Below are positions 1 through 12,393 of a stretch of DNA of 64,000 nt, one piece after another. The position numbers and the translations under genes are program-made. The DNA comes from Paludibacter sp. 47-17 (GTDB lineage Bacteria; Bacteroidota; Bacteroidia; Bacteroidales; Paludibacteraceae), in NCBI GenBank assembly GCA_001898935.1, contig MKVT01000008.1, positions 434,001 through 498,000 on the forward strand, in the 5' to 3' direction. The notes beneath the pieces are model-generated. The model did not search any database. It was not told the origin of the DNA and saw only the letters and a list, made by a program, of their open reading frames with translations. Every line of letters starts with the position of its first letter. Position 1 is the stretch's first letter.

Positions 1-2852
<2,852 letters not shown>

Positions 2853-2938
2853 TTATTTTAAAAACTAGGTCGGTGTAATGAAAATTGACGCTTTACCGGG
2901 CTGAAACTGTGTGTTTTGAATGTATTTGCATAAAATTA

Positions 2939-2968
2939 TTGCAAAACAAGTAAAAAAATGTATATTTG
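2939..2968 (+). promoter_or_regulatory. Promoter of the GH84 gene
   Basis: TTG at 2939-2941 and TATATTTG at 2961-2968 are separated by 19 bases, matching the Bacteroidota -33/-7 promoter (TTG/TTTG, about 19-21 bases, TAnnTTTG). A second -7-like box, TATCTTTG, lies at about 2995-3002. The GH84 start codon is at 3039. Confidence 0.65.
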
Positions 2969-3038
2969 CGACCTATTTTTCCGGTATTGTTTTCTATCTT
3001 TGATGAAGTATATAAAATAATTTAGTAATCTATTTTTC

Positions 3039-5951
3039 ATGAAACACCTTTGTTATTTATCTTCGCTGGTTGCATTACTTTTCGTGATTAACCTGCACGC
3101 ACAGCAACCGGTAATTTCTCCCGTTCCACAATCCATTGTATGGGGTTCAAAAGCATTCGACAATACGGTAAGCTTTCAATTGCAGGGAGAGAACACGGCC
3201 GATGTGGATGCCGTACAATTAATCAGATCGTCGTTGAAACTGGCTACGGCAGGAGTAGAGCTTATTGTCGGCGAAAGGGGCGATGCCGTGGTAGCCGTTG
3301 TAGAGGCCGAAATCCCGTCGGTACGCGAGGGTTATTATCTTTCGGTTGCGTCCGGCAGGGTGGTAGTGGCCGGTAACGACAGCGTAGGTACGTACTACGG
3401 TGTTCAAACCTTATTGCAGGTGCTTTCGTCGCCCGAAGTGATGTCGGTGGTGATTAAGGACTTTCCCGATGTCATCGAACGTGGGGTCGTGGAAGGTTTT
3501 TACGGGAATCCGTTCAGTCAGGCCGACCGTCTCCGTCAGTTCGAATTCTATGGGAAAAATAAGATGAATGCCTATATCTACGGTCCGAAGGACGATCCTT
3601 ACCATGGATTTTCCAATCGCTGGCGCGATCCTTATCCTGCGGCCGATGCCTTGCGGATCAAGGAGCTCATCGTAAAAGCGCACGAGAACAAGGTGAATTT
3701 CGTATGGGCGGTGCATCCGGGAAACGATATCAAATGGGCCGATAACAATGGGGATGGAGTGGTGGATGATTTCAAAGCCTGCGTGAATAAGTTCGAATTG
3801 ATGTACCAGCTGGGTGTACGTTCGTTTGCCGTGTTTTTCGACGATATCGGGGGCGTCGGAACCGATCCCGTGAACCAGGCTAAAATGATGAATTACCTGA
3901 ATGCTGAATTTGTGCGGAAAAAACCCGATGTGCAGCCGCTCATCCTTTGTCCCACGCAATACAACCAGGCCTGGTCGGGAGGCGATTACCTTTCCATTTT
4001 AGGTACGCAGATGGATAAAAGCGTGCGTATTATGTGGACCGGGAAAAGTGTGGTGCGCATGATCGATAAGGAAACCATGGACTGGATCAACCCGCGTATT
4101 CAGCGCAATGCCTATATCTGGCTCAATTATCCGGTGACCGATTATGTGATCGACCATTTACTGATGGGGCCTGTAGTGGGAAATGCGACGACCATTGCTA
4201 CACAGCTCTCGGGTTTCACGGCCAACCCCATGGAATATGCGGAGGCTTCGAAAGTGGCTTTGTACAGCATTGCCGATTATACCTGGAATATGAAGAAATT
4301 CAATCCGCAAACTTCGTGGATCAATGCAATGAAGCATATCCTTCCTGAGAATTTCGAGGCATTTAAAATTTTTAATGAGAATAACATCGATTTGGGGCCT
4401 ACGGGGCACGGATTGCGCATGAGCGGCGAATCGCAACCTTTTAAAGCCGTAGCCGACCCGCTGATGGCCACGGTAAAAAAAGGACAGTATAATGCCGATC
4501 AGGCCGGTCAGGTGAAGGCGCAGTTCCGGTCGTTCCGCGATGCTGCAGCCGAATTGAAAGCCAGCACGTACAACCGGGCGCTGATTGCCGAAATAGCTCC
4601 CTGGCTCACCGTGTTCGATATGATGGGACAGAAAGGTGAATTGCTCCTCGATATGTATCTCTACCTGCACTCCAACGATTCGGTGTCGTTTGTAAATGCC
4701 TACCTTTCGGTCGATTCGCTCGAAAATGCCCAGAAGGCGGTACGCTCGCGCGACTTTCCGGGCTCTATCAAATCTCCGAATCCCAAACCGGCCAACGAAG
4801 TGGTGGCGCCCTGGATGAAACAGCTGAAATCGATTTTGATTGCCGAATACCGTCGTCAATTTGATTACCGCGAGTCCATCTTCCCGAAAATATTGCTCGA
4901 CGAAGGCCGCTATTACATAAAAGTCGACGGTCGTTACCTCACGAATCAAAATGTGAATGGTTCGGGTGGAAATCCGGTGTTCCTCGCCACCCGCGATACC
5001 ATCAATCCACAACGGCAGGAATGGACCATCGGTATGGATCCGCTTACCGAACGCTATAAAATTGTGAATACGCAGGACGGACGCTATATCAACGAACTGG
5101 GTAATTTTGGAACCAATGTGTACGAAGCCATTTGGCATACCTACCATATTTTCAGGCTGAACGGACGCTATGCCATTCAGAATGCCGGTTCGGCAGGCGA
5201 TAAGTTCTGGTACATGAACGTGAACCGGATCAGCCCCAGCACGCGAAATGTGTTAAAAGCCAGCGAATACGTGTTCGAAATTGTGCCGGTGGGTAACGAA
5301 AATCCCGGCCATCCGGTAATTACCCCCGACGAAACTTACTATATCAAGTATGGCGAGGGGTATTTGTCGAATACAAATGTAGCCGGAAGCGGAGGTTTTC
5401 CTACGTTTAAAACCTTATCGACCGTGAAAACTGCTTCGCAGCAATGGCGCCTCACGCTCGATGCCTCCACCGACCGTTACAAACTGGTAAGTGCCGTCGA
5501 CAACCGCTATATCAATGAGTTGGGAGCTTTTGGTACCAATGCGTACCTGGCGAGCTGGAATACCTACACCCTCACCGAATTGGGGGGCTTGTTTGCGATC
5601 CAAAATGCGGGTGATGCAGGGACCAAATTCTGGACGGTGAGTTCGGCCCGGATTACCCCCGGAAATGAAGGGCGTAACGAAAGTTATCTTTTCGAACTTA
5701 TTCCTTCGTCGAAAATGTATGTAACGTCGGAAAAACCGGCAAAAAAAAAGTGTTTTCTAAAAAAAAAAGAAAATCACATTGAAGTAGATGGGGTTGAAGT
5801 TGCTGAAATTCAGGTGTATAGTTTGCGCGGGGACTTGGTGCGAACGTCCTTAACTCCTTCGGTACCTACGGCGCTGCTACCGGCAGGGGTATACCTGCTT
5901 ACGGTGCGCGACCGGGAAGGTTCTACCCGGCAGTTTAAGGTGATGTTGTGA
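3039..5951 (+). CDS. GH84 beta-N-acetylglucosaminidase with T9SS sorting domain
   Basis: This 970-residue protein is a secreted GH84 enzyme (hyaluronidase/O-GlcNAcase family; Bacteroides thetaiotaomicron GH84 is the well-known relative) that removes terminal beta-N-acetylglucosamine. A signal peptide (1-21) is followed by a GH20b-like N-terminal domain (about 25-140) and the catalytic barrel (about 145-440), opening with VEGFYGNPFS. The adjacent catalytic aspartates are D268 and D269 (VFFDDIGG). Two similar modules of about 125 residues follow (about 625-755 and 770-895), each with YYIK, RYINELG.FGTN and YAIQNAG/FAIQNAG-like motifs, resembling beta-trefoil carbohydrate-binding modules. The last ~70 residues are a type A T9SS sorting domain ending RQFKVML. 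Between modules and sorting domain the coding sequence contains runs of nine and ten A (5741-5749, 5759-5768); any one-base slip there ends translation within a few codons. Confidence 0.93.
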   Translation: MKHLCYLSSLVALLFVINLHAQQPVISPVPQSIVWGSKAFDNTVSFQLQGENTADVDAVQLIRSSLKLATAGVELIVGERGDAVVAVVEAEIPSVREGYYLSVASGRVVVAGNDSVGTYYGVQTLLQVLSSPEVMSVVIKDFPDVIERGVVEGFYGNPFSQADRLRQFEFYGKNKMNAYIYGPKDDPYHGFSNRWRDPYPAADALRIKELIVKAHENKVNFVWAVHPGNDIKWADNNGDGVVDDFKACVNKFELMYQLGVRSFAVFFDDIGGVGTDPVNQAKMMNYLNAEFVRKKPDVQPLILCPTQYNQAWSGGDYLSILGTQMDKSVRIMWTGKSVVRMIDKETMDWINPRIQRNAYIWLNYPVTDYVIDHLLMGPVVGNATTIATQLSGFTANPMEYAEASKVALYSIADYTWNMKKFNPQTSWINAMKHILPENFEAFKIFNENNIDLGPTGHGLRMSGESQPFKAVADPLMATVKKGQYNADQAGQVKAQFRSFRDAAAELKASTYNRALIAEIAPWLTVFDMMGQKGELLLDMYLYLHSNDSVSFVNAYLSVDSLENAQKAVRSRDFPGSIKSPNPKPANEVVAPWMKQLKSILIAEYRRQFDYRESIFPKILLDEGRYYIKVDGRYLTNQNVNGSGGNPVFLATRDTINPQRQEWTIGMDPLTERYKIVNTQDGRYINELGNFGTNVYEAIWHTYHIFRLNGRYAIQNAGSAGDKFWYMNVNRISPSTRNVLKASEYVFEIVPVGNENPGHPVITPDETYYIKYGEGYLSNTNVAGSGGFPTFKTLSTVKTASQQWRLTLDASTDRYKLVSAVDNRYINELGAFGTNAYLASWNTYTLTELGGLFAIQNAGDAGTKFWTVSSARITPGNEGRNESYLFELIPSSKMYVTSEKPAKKKCFLKKKENHIEVDGVEVAEIQVYSLRGDLVRTSLTPSVPTALLPAGVYLLTVRDREGSTRQFKVML

Positions 5952-6030
5952 ATGGTGGCAGGTGCCGGGGGCCGGAAGAGGACAAAAGTTTCAATTAGGT
6001 CGATAAAATGCTTCGATGATTGCCGCCGGC

Positions 6031-6061
6031 TTGCATCCCCCGGACCTATGTCGTATATTTG
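6031..6061 (+). promoter_or_regulatory. Promoter of the GH127 gene
   Basis: TTG at 6031-6033 and TATATTTG at 6054-6061 are separated by 20 bases, an excellent Bacteroidota -33/-7 promoter. Its position, upstream of 6119 but downstream of 6020, decides the start codon of the GH127 gene. Confidence 0.7.
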
Positions 6062-6118
6062 CAGGGCAGGTTTTCTGGTGAACGGAAAGCCTGCCTTGTA
6101 ATTTTATATCCATTTTCC

Positions 6119-8509
6119 ATGATCAAACGACTTTTTATGCTGGTGCTGGGCTTTGGGGCCCTTGTTGCCACTGCCGCTCCACCGGCAGTTCAATCCTTTC
6201 ATCCCCGTCAGGTCACTTTATTGCCGGGTCCGCTTAAAGACGCCGAAACCGTCGCCTTGCGCTATGTGCTTTCGCTCGACGTCGACCGGTTGCTGGCCCC
6301 CTACCGGCGCGAAGCAGGGTTACCCGCCAAAGCCGAAAGTTATACCAACTGGGAAAACACCGGGCTCGACGGGCATATCGGCGGACATTACCTTACCTCG
6401 CTGTCGCTGATGTATGCGGCTACGGGCAACGAGGAGGTGCTCAGGCGGTTGCGTTACATGCTCGACGAGCTGGCGCTCTGCCAGCAACAGGGCAAGGGTT
6501 ATATCGGCGGTGTTCCCGGAAGTAAAGAGCTGTGGGAGGAAATCCGTGCGGGGAAAATCGATGCGGGAGCTTTTAGCCTCAACAAACGTTGGGTTCCGTT
6601 GTATAATATTCATAAACCCTACGCCGGTTTGCGCGATGCCTGGCTTATAGCAGGCCAGGCCAAGGCTAGGGATATGCTGATCGGGTATGCCGGCTGGATG
6701 CTGGAGCTGACGGCTGCTTTGTCGGAGCGTCAGATGCAGGATATGTTGCGTTCGGAGCACGGCGGGCTCAACGAGGTGTTTGCCGATGTGGCCCACATCA
6801 CGGGTGATGCGAGGTACCTGCAGATGGCGCGTCGTTTTTCGCACCAGCGTATTTTACAGCCGCTGTCGCGTGGCGAGGATCAGCTGAACGGTATGCATGC
6901 CAATACCCAGATTCCGAAAGTGATTGGTTTTGAGCGTATCGCGGCGCTCACCGGCGATACGGCCATGCACCGGGCCGCCCGCTATTTCTGGGAAAACGTG
7001 GTGCACCACCGCAGTTGTGCCATCGGCGGCAATAGTGTGCGTGAACATTTCCACCCCATCGACGATTATTCGTCGATGATGACCAGCGAGCAGGGACCGG
7101 AAACCTGCAATACGTATAATATGATGAAACTGAGCCGCTTTTTATTCGAAAGTGAGGGCGACGAGCGGTATGTCGGTTATTACGAACGGGCGCTCTACAA
7201 CCATATTCTGTCCACCCAACATCCCGAAAAGGGAGGATTCGTGTATTTTACGCCCATGCGTCCCGGCCATTACCGGGTGTATTCGCAACCTTCCACCAGT
7301 ATGTGGTGCTGCGTGGGCTCAGGCCTCGAAAACCACGCCAAATACAATGAGCTGATTTATGCCCGCCGGGGGGATGCGTTGCTGGTGAATCTGTTTATTC
7401 CGTCGGAATTGCGTTGGGAAGAAAAAGGGCTGAAGGTGCGGCAGCTGACCGCTTTCCCCGAGGAAGAAGTCACCACGCTCGAGCTTCAGCTTGCGAAAAG
7501 CCGGACGATGACCGTGGCATTGCGCTACCCCTCGTGGGTGGCCGCCGCACTGCCGGTGGTGAAAGTGAATGGGAAACCGGCGAAGTACCGATGGAGCGGG
7601 GAAGCAAAGAGCGATTGCATGCATCAGGCCCACGGTCGCTACCTCGAAATCGACCGCCGCTGGCGCAATGGCGATCGCATCACGCTGGAGTTACCCATGA
7701 AAACGACCCTGGAACGCTTGCCCGACGGTTCGGATTATGTGGCGGTCATGCACGGGCCCATCGTGCTGGCAGCGCCTACGGGTACCGGCGATCTCACCGG
7801 TCTCTTTGCCGACGATAGCCGCGGCGGACATATTGCGGCCGGCCGTATGATTCCGCTGAGCGAAGTTCCTTCGTTTGTCAGCAATCATCCGGAGCCTGCA
7901 ACACTGATCAAACCGGTGTCCGGGAAGGCGTTGCGCTTTACAGCCGACGAGCTTGTATTTTCGCCCGATGGTTCGAAGCCCGAGTTGCGGCCTTTTTATC
8001 AACTTCACGATGCACGTTATGTTGTTTACTGGCCGCTCATGACACCGGCCCGGCGCGACGAGGTGCTGGCTCGTCAGCAGGAGGAAGCCCGGCGGATGCG
8101 CGAGGAGGCCGAAGCTACGCTCGATCACCTGGTGTGCGGCGAGCAACAACCCGAATCAGATCATTTTATAGCGTTCGAGAATTCTGAGATCGGAGTGCAT
8201 ATGAACCGTCACTGGCGCCATGCCGCAGGCTGGTTCAGTTACCGCCTCCGCGATCCGCAGCTCAGGGCCCGCGTCGTGCGGCTTACCTTGTTTGGAGGCG
8301 ATCGCAACCGTAACTTCCGGGTGCTCATCAACGGGCAGCCGGTACGGGAAATTGCGCTCGACGGTAGCCGGGGCAACGAGTTTTACACGCTCGATGTGCC
8401 CGTTCCGGCTCAGCTTCGCGATGCTTCGGGCGGTACGCTCACTGTGCGCTTCGAAGCACAGCCGGGCTCCCTTGCAGGTGGTATTTACGAAGTCCGGTTG
8501 ATGAAATAA
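6119..8509 (+). CDS. GH127 beta-L-arabinofuranosidase (DUF1680)
   Basis: This 796-residue exported protein belongs to GH127, whose characterised members release beta-L-arabinofuranose from plant glycans using a zinc-bound cysteine nucleophile. The start at 6119 (MIKRLFML, a signal peptide) is chosen because the promoter lies just upstream; the frame stays open back to a TTG at 6020, which precedes the promoter. Motifs match the HypBA1 active site: E328-T-C330 and the adjacent pair C397-C398 (SMWCCVGSG) are the expected zinc ligands, with the second cysteine of the pair or its neighbour as nucleophile. E309 (REHF) is a candidate acid/base. The C-terminal ~150 residues form an accessory beta domain. 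It stands alone between its promoter and a strong terminator, so it is probably monocistronic. Confidence 0.9.
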   Translation: MIKRLFMLVLGFGALVATAAPPAVQSFHPRQVTLLPGPLKDAETVALRYVLSLDVDRLLAPYRREAGLPAKAESYTNWENTGLDGHIGGHYLTSLSLMYAATGNEEVLRRLRYMLDELALCQQQGKGYIGGVPGSKELWEEIRAGKIDAGAFSLNKRWVPLYNIHKPYAGLRDAWLIAGQAKARDMLIGYAGWMLELTAALSERQMQDMLRSEHGGLNEVFADVAHITGDARYLQMARRFSHQRILQPLSRGEDQLNGMHANTQIPKVIGFERIAALTGDTAMHRAARYFWENVVHHRSCAIGGNSVREHFHPIDDYSSMMTSEQGPETCNTYNMMKLSRFLFESEGDERYVGYYERALYNHILSTQHPEKGGFVYFTPMRPGHYRVYSQPSTSMWCCVGSGLENHAKYNELIYARRGDALLVNLFIPSELRWEEKGLKVRQLTAFPEEEVTTLELQLAKSRTMTVALRYPSWVAAALPVVKVNGKPAKYRWSGEAKSDCMHQAHGRYLEIDRRWRNGDRITLELPMKTTLERLPDGSDYVAVMHGPIVLAAPTGTGDLTGLFADDSRGGHIAAGRMIPLSEVPSFVSNHPEPATLIKPVSGKALRFTADELVFSPDGSKPELRPFYQLHDARYVVYWPLMTPARRDEVLARQQEEARRMREEAEATLDHLVCGEQQPESDHFIAFENSEIGVHMNRHWRHAAGWFSYRLRDPQLRARVVRLTLFGGDRNRNFRVLINGQPVREIALDGSRGNEFYTLDVPVPAQLRDASGGTLTVRFEAQPGSLAGGIYEVRLMK

Positions 8510-8515
8510 GAAAAG

Positions 8516-8610
8516 GAGGATGTCTCAAAAAAGAAATTAAGTCTCTGAGAATTGAATATTCGGATTTGTTCCCGGATAGGGTCCGAATAAAAAGAGGGTG
8601 AAATCACATT
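8516..8610 (+). repeat. Dispersed intergenic repeat, copy A
   Basis: About 95 bases starting GAGGATGTCTCAAAA are strongly similar to the reverse complement of 58939-59047. Shared blocks include AATTAAGTCTC, GAGAATTGAATATTCGGATT, TTGTTCCCGGATAGG and TCCGAATAA. A small conserved hairpin has arms TATTCGGA and TCCGAATA. The copy begins seven bases after the GH127 stop and runs into the terminator stem. No coding capacity is seen. The GAGG.TGTCTCA end resembles the terminal repeats of some insertion sequences, so a MITE-like origin is possible. Confidence 0.75.
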
Positions 8611-8664
8611 TTGACATGAACCCCGAAAGTTAGACAAAAAACTTTCGGGGTTCATGTCAAAATG
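8607..8664. terminator. 25-bp perfect inverted repeat, bidirectional terminator
   Basis: The arms 8607-8631 and 8640-8664 are perfect reverse complements over 25 bases, with an 8-base loop. The core is CCCCGAAAGTT/AACTTTCGGGG. The structure sits between convergent genes (GH127 on plus, aspartokinase on minus) and flanks of A/T favour termination in both directions. Confidence 0.8.
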
Positions 8665-8675
8665 CGGATCCGGAT

Positions 8676-9929
8676 TTATTCCCGCATGAGGTACTGCGAT
8701 AAGCCCGGGCTGTGCTGAGCGATGAGCACCTCACGACCTTGCAGATGTACCGTATCGGTAGCTGCTCCGGGGCCGCGGATGGTCAATATCTCGAGCTGCT
8801 CGGTGGCTTCTACCCTGAAATAGTTGCTCAGCTCGTCGATGGCCTGCGGCAGATACCGGTCGTTGCCCACGCAAACCGAAAGGGTGGTGGCCGAGGTCTG
8901 GATCATCGATACCATCAGGCGGTGTTTGTTCATTACGGTGAAGGCTACCGACAGGTTTTCCTTGATCACAAACGAGAAATCGAGGGGTGAAAGCAACAGC
9001 AGCGCCTGGTTTTTTCGCTGGATGTAAACCGGCACATCGATAGCTTTGCTGATGGAACCCCGGATTACCGATCCGGCTTCGTTCGGACTGCCGAACGGCC
9101 TCACATAAAGTGGGATGTTTTTATTTTCGAGCGGCTTGATGGTCTTCGGGTGAATCACCTGCGCACCACTCAGCGCCATGTCCACGGCATCGAGGTAGGT
9201 GAGTTCGGGGATATGCACCGTGTTGCTGAATACGCGCGGGTCGGCATTCAGGATTCCCGGTACATCTTTCCAGATGGTAACACTGCCGGCATTCAGCAAA
9301 TTACCCACCACGGCTGCCGTATAGTCCGAACCTTCGCGCCCGAGCGTGGTCGGATTGCCGTGCGGATTAGTACCGATAAATCCCTGTCCGATGCAGATGC
9401 GTTTGCCGCTTCCGGCTACCGCCGCTCCAATTCGTTTTTGCGAATCGTCCATCCGCACATTGGCTGCCCGGAAATTACTGTCGGTAACCAGCAGCTTACG
9501 CATATCGAGCCAGGCATGGTCGATACCCCGCTCGGTAAAATAGGCCGAAACGATCCGGGTCGAAAGAATCTCTCCGTACGATACCAGCCGGTCGTACCAG
9601 CGGTCGTAGTCGTCGCCCACATTATCGATAATCACCTGCTTCAATTCTTCCAGATCGCTACCGATCGCCTTTCGTCCGTTGTCGGCATTGTCGAACAATT
9701 CGCCGACTATCCCGGCGTGGTACTCCTCCACTTCCCGGAGTTTACCCAACGCAGCATCGTCGTCGCCCTTCATAAAATGCGCCAGTACTTCTTCCATGGC
9801 ATTGGTGGTTTTGCCCATAGCCGAGATGACGATGAACAATTCATCTTCTACTTCCGAAACAATCGAAACGATATTGCGGACTCCTTCCGCCGAGCGCACC
9901 GAAGCGCCTCCGAATTTGTAAACTTTCAT
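8676..9929 (-). CDS. lysC: Aspartokinase
   Basis: This 417-residue cytoplasmic enzyme phosphorylates L-aspartate, the first step towards lysine, threonine and methionine. It opens with the canonical MKVYKFGGAS nucleotide-binding motif. GREGSDYTAA, typical of the aspartokinase fold, lies near residue 210, and the C-terminal third is the expected ACT regulatory region. The start at 9929 is chosen because it gives the canonical N terminus and because a -7 box lies at 9951-9958; the frame stays open upstream to 10031 inside the neighbouring receptor gene. It is monofunctional, with no homoserine dehydrogenase domain. Gene symbol by family only; which aspartokinase paralogue it is cannot be told here. 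Confidence 0.9.
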   Translation of the reverse strand: MKVYKFGGASVRSAEGVRNIVSIVSEVEDELFIVISAMGKTTNAMEEVLAHFMKGDDDAALGKLREVEEYHAGIVGELFDNADNGRKAIGSDLEELKQVIIDNVGDDYDRWYDRLVSYGEILSTRIVSAYFTERGIDHAWLDMRKLLVTDSNFRAANVRMDDSQKRIGAAVAGSGKRICIGQGFIGTNPHGNPTTLGREGSDYTAAVVGNLLNAGSVTIWKDVPGILNADPRVFSNTVHIPELTYLDAVDMALSGAQVIHPKTIKPLENKNIPLYVRPFGSPNEAGSVIRGSISKAIDVPVYIQRKNQALLLLSPLDFSFVIKENLSVAFTVMNKHRLMVSMIQTSATTLSVCVGNDRYLPQAIDELSNYFRVEATEQLEILTIRGPGAATDTVHLQGREVLIAQHSPGLSQYLMRE

Positions 9930-9950
9930 TGGGGGACTTGATTTTGGGTG

Positions 9951-9958
9951 CAAAGATA
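9951..9958 (-). promoter_or_regulatory. -7 box of the aspartokinase gene
   Basis: CAAAGATA on the plus strand is TATCTTTG on the minus strand. It lies 21 bases before the aspartokinase start and overlaps the intergenic end of the TonB receptor gene. I see no good -33 element. Confidence 0.5.
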
Positions 9959-9963
9959 AAAAA

Positions 9964-12246
9964 TTAATTGCTGAATTTAATACCCAGGTAAAACGACCGC
10001 GGCTGTGAGGGGCCGTACACATAGCCGGCATCGCGCAAGGCGCCCCGGTCCAGGTCTTTCTGATACGAATTGAAAAGATTTTTCACCCCTCCACTCACTT
10101 GTGCGGCGATTCCGTTGATGCGCCAGTCGTACGATACTTTCAGGCTCATATCAAAAAAAGCAGGGGTGGTTTCGAGCCTGTCGGCGGCGATGAAGCCTGC
10201 AAAGTGGGGAGCCAGCATACTTCCGGTATAGGTGCCGGTTGCATTCAGCAGGAATTGCCTGGTGAGGTTGTAGGCCAGATTGAAATAACCATACTGGTTG
10301 GGTGTGCGCAACATACGTCGCTCGCCGGCTACCGCCTGATCGTCCGACCAGCGCTCGGCTTCGTTGTATAAGCTCTGTTGAAGCGTATAGCCGGCCTGCA
10401 GCTGCAGGTTGGTGGCCGGTACGATTCGCCCTTCCAGGTTGATGCCGCTTACCCTGGCGCCCGATCCGTTCACGCGATGCATGATGATATTGCCGCCGGC
10501 ATTCACTCCCTGTTCCACCAGAATAAAAATGTCGTTGATGCGGGTATGAAATCCTTCTACCAGAATATTAGCCTGAAAATCGGTCCGGTTGAAATAATAA
10601 TCGAACGAGCTGCTGAAGGTATGCGAGTATTCGGGGCGTAACCCGTCGGGGATTTCAATCAGCCGCACCGTTCCTCCCACGGCATCGATGTGCAGATCCT
10701 CGTCGAAAGCCTGTGGCGCCCGGAATCCGGCCGCATACGATCCGCGCCAGTTGAGGTCGGGAGTGAAATTGTACTTGAGGTTCATGCGCGGACTGGCCAC
10801 CACTTTATCGAGCAGATTGTGCTTGTCGAACCGTCCGCCGATCAGTACATTTATTTTATCGTTTTTCCATTCGTTTTGTAGAAACATTCCGGCCGTACGG
10901 GTAATTTGATGCAAATTACGTTGATAGCCCGGCATCTGGTCGTCGATGTTGTCGTACTGATACTCGAAACCGGTGGTGAATTCGGAGGGCATAAACAATA
11001 GCCGCCCGAATCGATGCACGTATTGTGCGCCTCCCACAGCCGTGGTATTGGTGGTGGTTCCATAGGCATCCAGATCGAATTGCACGCCATAATAACTGTT
11101 TCTCAACACATTCTGGAGCGAAACATAAGCGTTGATTTTATGTCTGGTGTCGGGACTGTACCAATTGTAAGCCAATCCGCCGCCATTGATTTCGTGCTCG
11201 AGCTGTTCGGTGATCTCGGTTTGGTGAGGTTGGAGCTCGAATTTATTTCCGCCCCGGCGAAACTCGTGAATATTGTGGTATTCGAGGGTCAGTTTACTTT
11301 GCGAACTGAGCCGGTAATACGAACGCATACCGATGGTGTGGTTTTTCAGCAAGGTCAATTCCGAGTAACCATCGCCATTGTGGTCGTAGGGAAGGCGGTT
11401 GCGGTAGGTGCCGTACAGGTACATGCCGGCCTTGTTGTCGTCCGACACCATCGATGTATTCAGATTTACCGAATGATCGGGCGAAGTTCCCGTCATCTGC
11501 AGGTTGTACGCAGCATTCATCGCGTTGTTGAGCGCTTCTTTGGTGATGATGTTGATGGTACCGGCAATAGCACTCGATCCGTAAAGAGCCGACCCTCCGC
11601 CGCGGACCACTTCTACCCGTTCGATCATGTTCACAGGGATTTGTTCGAGCCCATACACGCCGGCCAACGCGCTGAAAATAGGACGGCTGTCGACCAGGAT
11701 CTGCGAATACTGACCTTCCAGACCGTTGATACGCACCTGGGTGACACCGCAATTGTTGCAGTCGGTTTCCACCCGTACGCCCGGCTGAAAACTGAGGCCT
11801 TCGGCCATACATACCGCGTTGGTGGATTGAAACAATTTCGGACTGATAACCCCTACTACCACCGAAGCCTGTTTGCGGTTGGTTTCGTTACGGTTGGCGC
11901 TCACCACTACCTCGTCGAGCGAAAGAGCGCTTTCTTCGGTTACAAAATTAAGTTCGGCCGTTCGATTGGCTTTTAGTTCGATCTCCTGTTCCACGGTCCG
12001 GTAGCCTACGCCGCTGACACGGATGGTATACCGCCCGACAGGCAGGTTTTTAAGAAAATAATGTCCGGTGTGGTCGGTTGTGGTACCAATAACGGTATTC
12101 ACCACCGTTACGTTGATAAATGGAATGTGATTCCCGGTTTTTTTATCTTTGACATCGCCGATCAGGTTGGCGTCGGTCGGTCGTTGACTGAAAAGGACAG
12201 TGCTGATGAGCACCATTATCGTGAGTAAAAGGTGTTTTGTTCTCAT
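9964..12246 (-). CDS. TonB-dependent receptor, possibly for metal
   Basis: This 760-residue outer-membrane protein has a signal peptide (1-20), a carboxypeptidase-regulatory-like beta-sandwich domain (about 25-110), a plug domain (about 125-235) and a 22-strand type barrel. The plug contains TDCNNCGVTQVRINGLEG and RVEVVRGGGSALYGSSAIAG, the latter typical of plug domains in siderophore, cobalamin and metal receptors. It is not a SusC: it is too short and has no SusD partner. Upstream in the same direction is a small His-rich exported protein, an arrangement that suggests a divalent metal ligand. The substrate is not visible from sequence. Confidence 0.88.
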   Translation of the reverse strand: MRTKHLLLTIMVLISTVLFSQRPTDANLIGDVKDKKTGNHIPFINVTVVNTVIGTTTDHTGHYFLKNLPVGRYTIRVSGVGYRTVEQEIELKANRTAELNFVTEESALSLDEVVVSANRNETNRKQASVVVGVISPKLFQSTNAVCMAEGLSFQPGVRVETDCNNCGVTQVRINGLEGQYSQILVDSRPIFSALAGVYGLEQIPVNMIERVEVVRGGGSALYGSSAIAGTINIITKEALNNAMNAAYNLQMTGTSPDHSVNLNTSMVSDDNKAGMYLYGTYRNRLPYDHNGDGYSELTLLKNHTIGMRSYYRLSSQSKLTLEYHNIHEFRRGGNKFELQPHQTEITEQLEHEINGGGLAYNWYSPDTRHKINAYVSLQNVLRNSYYGVQFDLDAYGTTTNTTAVGGAQYVHRFGRLLFMPSEFTTGFEYQYDNIDDQMPGYQRNLHQITRTAGMFLQNEWKNDKINVLIGGRFDKHNLLDKVVASPRMNLKYNFTPDLNWRGSYAAGFRAPQAFDEDLHIDAVGGTVRLIEIPDGLRPEYSHTFSSSFDYYFNRTDFQANILVEGFHTRINDIFILVEQGVNAGGNIIMHRVNGSGARVSGINLEGRIVPATNLQLQAGYTLQQSLYNEAERWSDDQAVAGERRMLRTPNQYGYFNLAYNLTRQFLLNATGTYTGSMLAPHFAGFIAADRLETTPAFFDMSLKVSYDWRINGIAAQVSGGVKNLFNSYQKDLDRGALRDAGYVYGPSQPRSFYLGIKFSN

Positions 12247-12393
12247 TTGTAGCTTTTTTGTGTGAAAAATTAATAGCTTGCTATCGGCATCAACATCAGC
12301 GGGAAGCCGCTCAGGTTTATGCCGGACAGCAGGAAATTGGTTGTGAAAAATGGATGTAGAAACAAGGAGGCTTGTTTCTGAATAACCGGAATG

